From Candidatus Gastranaerophilales bacterium (lineage in GTDB: Bacteria > Cyanobacteriota > Vampirovibrionia > Gastranaerophilales > Gastranaerophilaceae): a stretch of DNA of 60,602 nucleotides. Below, in pieces: positions 54,553 to 60,602 of this stretch (the stretch's first letter is position 1; each line of letters opens with the position of its first letter). The stretch spans positions 1 to 60,602 of the forward strand of contig CANRMD010000008.1 of assembly GCA_947631645.1 (NCBI GenBank). The letters are read 5' to 3'. The notes beneath the pieces are model-generated. The model had not been told where the DNA came from. It searched no databases and was given only the letters and a program-made list of their open reading frames with translations. The translations under genes were made by a program, and so were the position numbers.

Positions 54553-57500
54553 TTATTCAATCGTATAGTCGGTTAGTTCGGGAGTACCAAACATTCCTTC
54601 GATTTCTTCAAGTATAGCAGATGGTTTTCTTGCTTTGTTCTTTTCAGCTGCACGTTTTTGAGCTTCTCTGTCTTTTTCCTCGGAAGCATTTGTTAAGTGA
54701 TAGAAACCTGTACCTGCGGGGATTAAACGACCTATAATAACGTTTTCTTTTAAACCTCTTAATAAGTCACGTTTACCTTCTACCGCAGCTTCCGTTAAAA
54801 TTCTTGTGGTTTCTTGGAACGATGCTGCAGATATAAAACTTTCTGTATTTAAGCTTGCTTTTGTTATACCTAAAAGTACGGCTTCATAAGTTGCTTCAAC
54901 TCCGCCATTTGCTTTTACTTTTTCATTTTCCTGTTGAACTTCTTTATATTCTAAGAATTCACCCGGAAGAAGTTTAGTATCGCCGGATTCAAGAATTTTT
55001 ACTTTCTTTGTCATCTGTCTTACGATAACTTCAACGTGTTTATCTGCAATTTCAACACCTTGTGAACGATATACTCTTTGTACTTCGTCAACTAAGTATT
55101 GCTGAGCAGCTTCAACACCGTTTAATCTGATAACATCATGCGGGTTTAACGGACCGCCTGTAAGAGGTTGACCGACTTTTATATCTTGTCCGTTTGCAAC
55201 TATAATATTTGAATCAATAGAGTATTTAACTTCCTGACGTCCGTTTTCGCCGTTTAAGAATAATCGCGGAACATCATCTTCTATCTCAATTTCTGCTTTA
55301 CCTGCGTATTCTGCAACGACAGCGGAATCTTTAGGTTTTCTTGCTTCAAGAAGTTCTTCAACACGAGGTAAACCTTGAACGATATCACCTGTTTTTTGTC
55401 TTTCAAATACCAATGTTGCAATCATATCACCTCTGTTTACAAGTGAACCGTTTGCAACCTGAAGCATTGTTCCGGGGCTGATTAAATAAGGACGACCTGA
55501 CCGTAAGGTAATTGAATTTTTATCGGTTGCTACTACTAATCCTGAAAGTTCTGATACTTCACCGCTTTCTGAAATAACAGCATCCATTTTTACCAAATCA
55601 CCTTTTTTAACTGTCGGTTTTGATTTTAAGTTTACTTTTATTTCACTGCTGTCAGAAACTAAAAGTAATCTTCTTACATCCTGATTATTTTCTTTAATAC
55701 TTGCAACAGCATCACTTATAGCAAGAACTTGAGTTTTTGCAACAGGTGTTTTCGGTTCAATTACTTGACCGTCTGTTACTAATAATTCAGTCTGCATAGA
55801 AGCTGAAGTTTTTGATTGACCTTCTATTTCTCTTCTAACAATTAAGTTTTCAAGTACAACAATCTTTAAGTTATTGTCATTGTCAAGTTCTACTAAACCT
55901 TTTAAGTGGCTTAGATAACCGTCCATTTGAAGCACTAGACTTGTTCTTGTAAGTACTCCGCCATCTAAGTTTCTGACTCTTGAACCGTCTTTGTATTGTA
56001 ATTGGGTAACAGGTACAAGATCAATAGCTTCGTCTGTTGAGTTAAATTTAATAGATACATCTTTTGTATCAATATTAAATCTTTGAACAGGTCTTACTAA
56101 GATTTGTATAGGCTGATTTGATATAGATTTTTCATCTAAAGCTACAACACCTAAATCTTCTTCTAAATCATCAATTTCCAAGTTGTCTTTTTCGTTATCT
56201 AATATAGTAACTATGGAATCAACTTTAGCTTTAATTTTCGGTGCGATTTCGGTACCTTTTTTAACAACTTCGCCTTCATCAACTTTTAGTTCACCGATTC
56301 CGCTTAAATTGTAGATTTCGCCTGGGCGGATTACAACTTCATGAATCATATCGTTAAATTCTTTTATTTCAACAATACCGTCGATGTGTGCATACAAGTC
56401 TTTTACAACTTCAGTTCCCGCTGTTACAAATGTACCTGATTCAACCATTTTTAATGCGGAATCTTTATTTACCTGATGAATTTCATCGGGAATGAATATT
56501 ACTTCACCGGGTTTTGTAATAATTTGATTTTCATCAACTTCAATACCGTTATATCTGATTTCACCTGAAGAAGGAACTGTATATTCTTCGTCCATAAGTT
56601 CAGCAATAATCATGCCGCTTTCAACAACAGTATCAATAGGAGCTTTAACAATATATTTTTCTCCCGTTTTGTTAACGGTCCAAATTTGTTCTTTTTTAGT
56701 TTGTTCAAATTTTGCATTTGAAGCTGTTATTGATGCGATTACAATAGTAAGCTCTTTACCTTGAACAATTTTCTTAATTTTTTTGCCGTCAAATTTAACG
56801 TCTTCAACAACTAAGTTATCACCAAGTCTTACTTCACCGCCGTGTTCGGAAATAATATGAATTTCGGCAAGTTTATCACCTTTTTTAACGGCTTTTCCGT
56901 CTTGAACTAATATTGTAGAACCGCCCGGTAAGTTATAAACATCACCGCCAAGTACCCAAACAATACCGTTTTTACTTGCAGTTCTTGAGATGTTGCCTTG
57001 TCTGTCTTTCTTTTCATCTGCAACGAAATCTTCAAAAACTATTTCACCTGATAAATCAGATGTAATATCTTTTGTAGCTTTTTCTGTTAAACGGCTTCCG
57101 TCACCGCCTGAAACCGGTTCATAAACGGCAATTTTATCGCCTTTTTTAACTTCTTGACCTTCTTGTACGTAAAGAATTGCACCTGACGGAATATGATATT
57201 TCTTTGTTTTAGAACCCGATTTGATTTCCATATCTGATTCTTGAACTGTAATAGCAACATTATCACCGTGACGTGTTCTTAAGTCTCTTGTAAAGATTTT
57301 GGTTACGATTTTACCGTCAACATCAGAGATAATTTCTTTCATAGCTCCGGCACCTTTAAATACACCGCCTGTGTGGAAAGTTCTCATTGTAAGCTGTGTT
57401 CCCGGTTCACCGATTGATTGAGCTGCTATAATACCGATTGCTTCACCGACATCAACTAATTTTTGTGTTGTCATTGCCCAGCCGTAGCATTTTTGGCATA

Positions 57501-58404
57501 TACCGTATTCAAGTTCACATGTTAGAGGTGAGCGTACTTTTAATTGATGTAAGTCTAACGGTTTAATTTTTCTTATGTCATCTCTGTTAATTGTTGTGTT
57601 TGCGGGAATTACAACATTTCCGTCTTTATCTTTAATATCTTCTGCTATTGTTCTTCCGAGTAATCTTTCTGTTAACGGTGCAACGATTTTTTCTCCGTCT
57701 GAAATATCGGTCATCATAATACCGCGTTTTGTTCCGCAATCGTGGTCGCGGATAATAACGTCCTGAGCAACGTCAACAAGTCTTCTTGTTAAGTATCCCG
57801 AGTCTGCTGTTTTTAACGCTGTATCAACCAGCCCTTTTCTTGCACCGTATGAAGAAATGATGTATTCGGTAACTGAAAGACCTTCTTTAAAGTTTGATTT
57901 AATCGGTAAGTCGATAATTTGACCTTGTGCATCAGCCATCAAACCTCTCATTCCGACTAACTGTGATACCTGAGAAACGTTACCTCTTGCACCTGAGAAT
58001 GCCATCATATATACCGGGTTTAATCTGTCAAAGTTTTCAACTACTCTTGCAGTTAATTTTGATGTTGTTTCAGACCAAGTGTCTATAACTTTTGTGTATC
58101 TTTCAACTTCGGTTATATCACCTTTTAAATATCTGTGAGTTGATTTTTCAATCTCTTTTTCAGCTTCATTTAAAAGTTCTTTTTTATCTGCAGGTACTGA
58201 TAAATCTGCAATAGATATTGTGGTACCTGATCTTGTTGCATAATGATATCCTAAATTTTTAAGATTATCAGCTAATGTTGCTGTCTTAGCACCGCCAAAT
58301 TCAAGATATACTTGTGCTAACAATTTATTAATCGATTTTTTATTCACCTGTTCATTGATGAAGTCAAATGATTTTTTTGTATTTTTATGTAGTAATGTAT
58401 CCAT
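54553..58404 (-). CDS. rpoC2: RNA polymerase subunit beta'' (RpoC2) with large trigger-loop insertion
   Basis: RpoC2 is the C-terminal part of beta-prime. The first 330 residues hold the bridge helix and trigger-loop start (VYMMAFSGARGNVSQVSQLV, SYGARKGLVDTALKTADSGY (given in part), DCGTKRGI and CQKCYGWA of the second zinc site, GEPGTQLTMRTFHTGG). A region of about 650 residues follows (about 350-1005, many repeated beta-rich hybrid motifs), which is the SI3 insertion, then VQGLPRVEELLEARKPK and the end. I start at the ATG at 58404 because AAGGTG lies upstream; a GTG at 58416 is possible. It is separated from rpoC1 by a true stop and 23 bases. Confidence 0.97.
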   Translation of the reverse strand: MDTLLHKNTKKSFDFINEQVNKKSINKLLAQVYLEFGGAKTATLADNLKNLGYHYATRSGTTISIADLSVPADKKELLNEAEKEIEKSTHRYLKGDITEVERYTKVIDTWSETTSKLTARVVENFDRLNPVYMMAFSGARGNVSQVSQLVGMRGLMADAQGQIIDLPIKSNFKEGLSVTEYIISSYGARKGLVDTALKTADSGYLTRRLVDVAQDVIIRDHDCGTKRGIMMTDISDGEKIVAPLTERLLGRTIAEDIKDKDGNVVIPANTTINRDDIRKIKPLDLHQLKVRSPLTCELEYGICQKCYGWAMTTQKLVDVGEAIGIIAAQSIGEPGTQLTMRTFHTGGVFKGAGAMKEIISDVDGKIVTKIFTRDLRTRHGDNVAITVQESDMEIKSGSKTKKYHIPSGAILYVQEGQEVKKGDKIAVYEPVSGGDGSRLTEKATKDITSDLSGEIVFEDFVADEKKDRQGNISRTASKNGIVWVLGGDVYNLPGGSTILVQDGKAVKKGDKLAEIHIISEHGGEVRLGDNLVVEDVKFDGKKIKKIVQGKELTIVIASITASNAKFEQTKKEQIWTVNKTGEKYIVKAPIDTVVESGMIIAELMDEEYTVPSSGEIRYNGIEVDENQIITKPGEVIFIPDEIHQVNKDSALKMVESGTFVTAGTEVVKDLYAHIDGIVEIKEFNDMIHEVVIRPGEIYNLSGIGELKVDEGEVVKKGTEIAPKIKAKVDSIVTILDNEKDNLEIDDLEEDLGVVALDEKSISNQPIQILVRPVQRFNIDTKDVSIKFNSTDEAIDLVPVTQLQYKDGSRVRNLDGGVLTRTSLVLQMDGYLSHLKGLVELDNDNNLKIVVLENLIVRREIEGQSKTSASMQTELLVTDGQVIEPKTPVAKTQVLAISDAVASIKENNQDVRRLLLVSDSSEIKVNLKSKPTVKKGDLVKMDAVISESGEVSELSGLVVATDKNSITLRSGRPYLISPGTMLQVANGSLVNRGDMIATLVFERQKTGDIVQGLPRVEELLEARKPKDSAVVAEYAGKAEIEIEDDVPRLFLNGENGRQEVKYSIDSNIIVANGQDIKVGQPLTGGPLNPHDVIRLNGVEAAQQYLVDEVQRVYRSQGVEIADKHVEVIVRQMTKKVKILESGDTKLLPGEFLEYKEVQQENEKVKANGGVEATYEAVLLGITKASLNTESFISAASFQETTRILTEAAVEGKRDLLRGLKENVIIGRLIPAGTGFYHLTNASEEKDREAQKRAAEKNKARKPSAILEEIEGMFGTPELTDYTIE

Positions 58405-58427
58405 GTTATTTTTCACCTTTACTTAAA

Positions 58428-60146
58428 TTATGATGCAAAGATTGCATTTCTTACCGTTTCATTGAAGATAATTCTTCCGACTGTAGTTTCAAGTCTTTCT
58501 CCGTGTTCATCACGAACTACAATTCTGTCGTGCAACTTAATAACACCTGTTTCGTGAGCTGCAATAGCATCTTCAAAACTGTAGAAATATTTAAGCTGTT
58601 TATCTTCGTCACTATTATCCATCAAAGTCAAATAATACATACCTAAAACCATATCTTGAGAAGCTGCAATAATAGGTTTACCTGTAGCGGGTGCTAAAAT
58701 GTTATTTGTTGCCAACATTAACATTCTTGCTTCAGATTGAGCTTCTATTGATAACGGTACGTGTACAGCCATCTGGTCACCGTCGAAGTCGGCGTTGAAT
58801 GCCGTACATACTAACGGGTGTAATTGGATAGCACGTCCTTCAACCAAAACGGGTTCAAATGCTTGAATACCCAATCTGTGTAAGGTTGGAGCACGGTTCA
58901 ATAATACGGGGTGTCCGTCAATTACTTCTTCTAAGATATCCCATACAACGGCTTCAGAACGTTCTATTTTCTTTTTAGCTGATTTTATATTTTGTACAAA
59001 ACCTCTTTCGATTAATTTGTTAACAACAAAAGGTTTGAACAATTCTATTGCCATTTCTTTAGGCAAACCGCATTGATTTAATTTTAATTTAGGACCTACA
59101 ACGATAACCGAACGGCCTGAATAGTCAACACGTTTACCTAATAAGTTTTGTCTGAAACGACCTTGTTTACCTTCAATAATGTTGCTTAATGATTTTAAAG
59201 GTCTGTTGCTTGGGCCTACAACCGTTCTTCCTCTTCTACCGTTATCTATCAATGAGTCAACGGCTTCTTGGAGCATACGTTTTTCGTTTCTTACGATGAT
59301 TTCCGGTGCACCCATTTCCAGTAATCTTAATAAACGGTTGTTTCTGTTGATTACACGTCTGTATAAATCATTTAAATCAGAAGTTGCAAATCTTCCGCCG
59401 TCTAATTGAACCATAGGTCTTAAATCAGGCGGAGTTACAGGTAATACATCCATTATCAACCAAGTAGGTTCTGTATTGCTTTCAAGAAGTGATTCAACTA
59501 ATCTTAATCTTTTAATTAATTTAGCTTTTCTTTGTACACTTCCTGATAATCCTGCAAGCTCACCTCTTATTGATTCAGCCATTTCCTGAAGTGATATTTC
59601 GCCCAAAAGTTCCTTTATTGCTTCAGCTCCGATACCTACTTTTAATTGTGAATCTTCATGCTCAAGCATGTAATCTTCATATTCTTCTTCATTTAAAAGT
59701 TGATATTTTTTAAATTCACTGTCGGCAGGGTCTATAACAACATAATTGTTAAAATAAATAACCTGTTCAAGGTCTTTTAAAGTCATATCTAAAAGTAAGC
59801 CAAGGTAGCTTGGTATCCCTTTTAAGAACCAAATATGGCTTACGGGTGCTGCAAGTTTTATGTGTCCCATTCTGTGACGTCTTACTTTTGAATCCGTAAC
59901 CTCAACACCGCATCTTTCGCATATGATACCTTTATGTCTTACTCTTTTATATTTACCGCAATAGCATTCCCAGTCCTTTGTAGGTCCGAAAATTCTTTCG
60001 CAGAATAACCCGTCTCTTTCGGGTTTTAATGTACGATAGTTAATGGTTTCAGGTTTTGTTACTTCACCGTATGACCATTTAAGTACGCGTTCGGGGGAAG
60101 CTATACTTATTCGTATATAATCAAAATAATCTATACTCGTAGACAA
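58428..60146 (-). CDS. rpoC1: RNA polymerase subunit gamma (RpoC1)
   Basis: RpoC1 is the N-terminal part of beta-prime. It has the first zinc site ([20 protein letters not shown]), the clamp coiled coils, the DNA-binding [20 protein letters not shown] (given in part), [18 protein letters not shown] and the catalytic Mg motif [16 protein letters not shown]. It ends shortly after [22 protein letters not shown], where cyanobacterial RpoC1 also ends. Length 572. The start is TTG with a strong AAGGAG seven bases upstream and no nearby alternative. It follows rpoB by 21 bases. Confidence 0.98.
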   Translation of the reverse strand: MSTSIDYFDYIRISIASPERVLKWSYGEVTKPETINYRTLKPERDGLFCERIFGPTKDWECYCGKYKRVRHKGIICERCGVEVTDSKVRRHRMGHIKLAAPVSHIWFLKGIPSYLGLLLDMTLKDLEQVIYFNNYVVIDPADSEFKKYQLLNEEEYEDYMLEHEDSQLKVGIGAEAIKELLGEISLQEMAESIRGELAGLSGSVQRKAKLIKRLRLVESLLESNTEPTWLIMDVLPVTPPDLRPMVQLDGGRFATSDLNDLYRRVINRNNRLLRLLEMGAPEIIVRNEKRMLQEAVDSLIDNGRRGRTVVGPSNRPLKSLSNIIEGKQGRFRQNLLGKRVDYSGRSVIVVGPKLKLNQCGLPKEMAIELFKPFVVNKLIERGFVQNIKSAKKKIERSEAVVWDILEEVIDGHPVLLNRAPTLHRLGIQAFEPVLVEGRAIQLHPLVCTAFNADFDGDQMAVHVPLSIEAQSEARMLMLATNNILAPATGKPIIAASQDMVLGMYYLTLMDNSDEDKQLKYFYSFEDAIAAHETGVIKLHDRIVVRDEHGERLETTVGRIIFNETVRNAIFAS

Positions 60147-60167
60147 TTTTTTATCTCCTTTAATCTT

Positions 60168-60602
<435 letters not shown>

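Noticed and set aside
58405-58430. rpoC as a frameshifted or broken gene
   Set aside because: rpoC1 and rpoC2 each have a start codon with a ribosome binding site and the split lies where cyanobacterial genes are split.

Overview
The window comes from a very AT-rich bacterium with a Gram-negative envelope (lpxK, a heptosyltransferase-type GT9, an Mla lipid transport set). Several traits point to the cyanobacterial lineage: the RNA polymerase beta-prime gene is split into rpoC1 and rpoC2 with a very large insertion in rpoC2, YidC carries an extra domain in the loop where cyanobacterial YidC/Alb3 does, a GT2 enzyme resembles cyanobacterial glucosyl-diacylglycerol synthase (MgdA), and one long protein begins with a DUF1822-like region. 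No photosynthesis gene is present. Low GC, small size and these traits together suggest a non-photosynthetic relative, most likely gut Vampirovibrionia/Melainabacteria (Gastranaerophilales). That assignment is an inference and has not been tested by phylogeny.

Layout. 1-2.9 kb: a divergent XRE regulator and unknown gene around a perfect operator-like palindrome, then a degenerate HD-GYP protein and a small orphan gene. 2.9-8.4 kb (minus): operon of MgdA-like GT2, yidC, queA and a GT39-type membrane glycosyltransferase. 8.5-10.6 kb (plus): membrane protein, miaA, small protein. 10.6-15.4 kb: kinase, phosphohexomutase, pheA, and two related small Ala/Gly-rich membrane proteins. 15.6-22.2 kb (plus): a three-gene signalling operon made of a DUF1822-like/transmembrane/TonB-C-like protein, a sigma factor and a zinc-ribbon STAND ATPase with a helical-repeat tail. 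22.2-29.2 kb (minus): gyrB, TPR protein, GGDEF protein, lytic transglycosylase. 29.3-31.8 kb: GNAT acetyltransferase, ZIP transporter, orphan PilC/GspF. 31.7-37.4 kb (minus): mlaE-mlaF-mlaD-lpxK-GT9. 37.5-41.6 kb: M16 peptidase and ftsZ, convergent.

42.3-52.7 kb (minus): a tightly packed seven-gene glycosyltransferase operon. Five of the seven products fuse a GT2 or GT8 domain to long coiled-coil segments. Three consecutive genes share a repeated IYxEIxKNYxxT-type module. The GT8 gene holds two identical 252-bp tandem copies plus a partial third. This operon and the signalling operon at 15.6-22.2 kb are the best candidates for undescribed systems.

52.9-60.6 kb: winged-helix protein, the only long non-coding gap (53183-53670, filled by nested palindromic, MITE-like sequences), panD, a secreted NTF2-like protein, then rpoC2, rpoC1 and the 3' end of rpoB.

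Expression. Several genes lack a Shine-Dalgarno sequence and instead have an extended -10 box (TGnTAnAAT) 6 or 9 bases before the ATG, which suggests leaderless or nearly leaderless transcripts.
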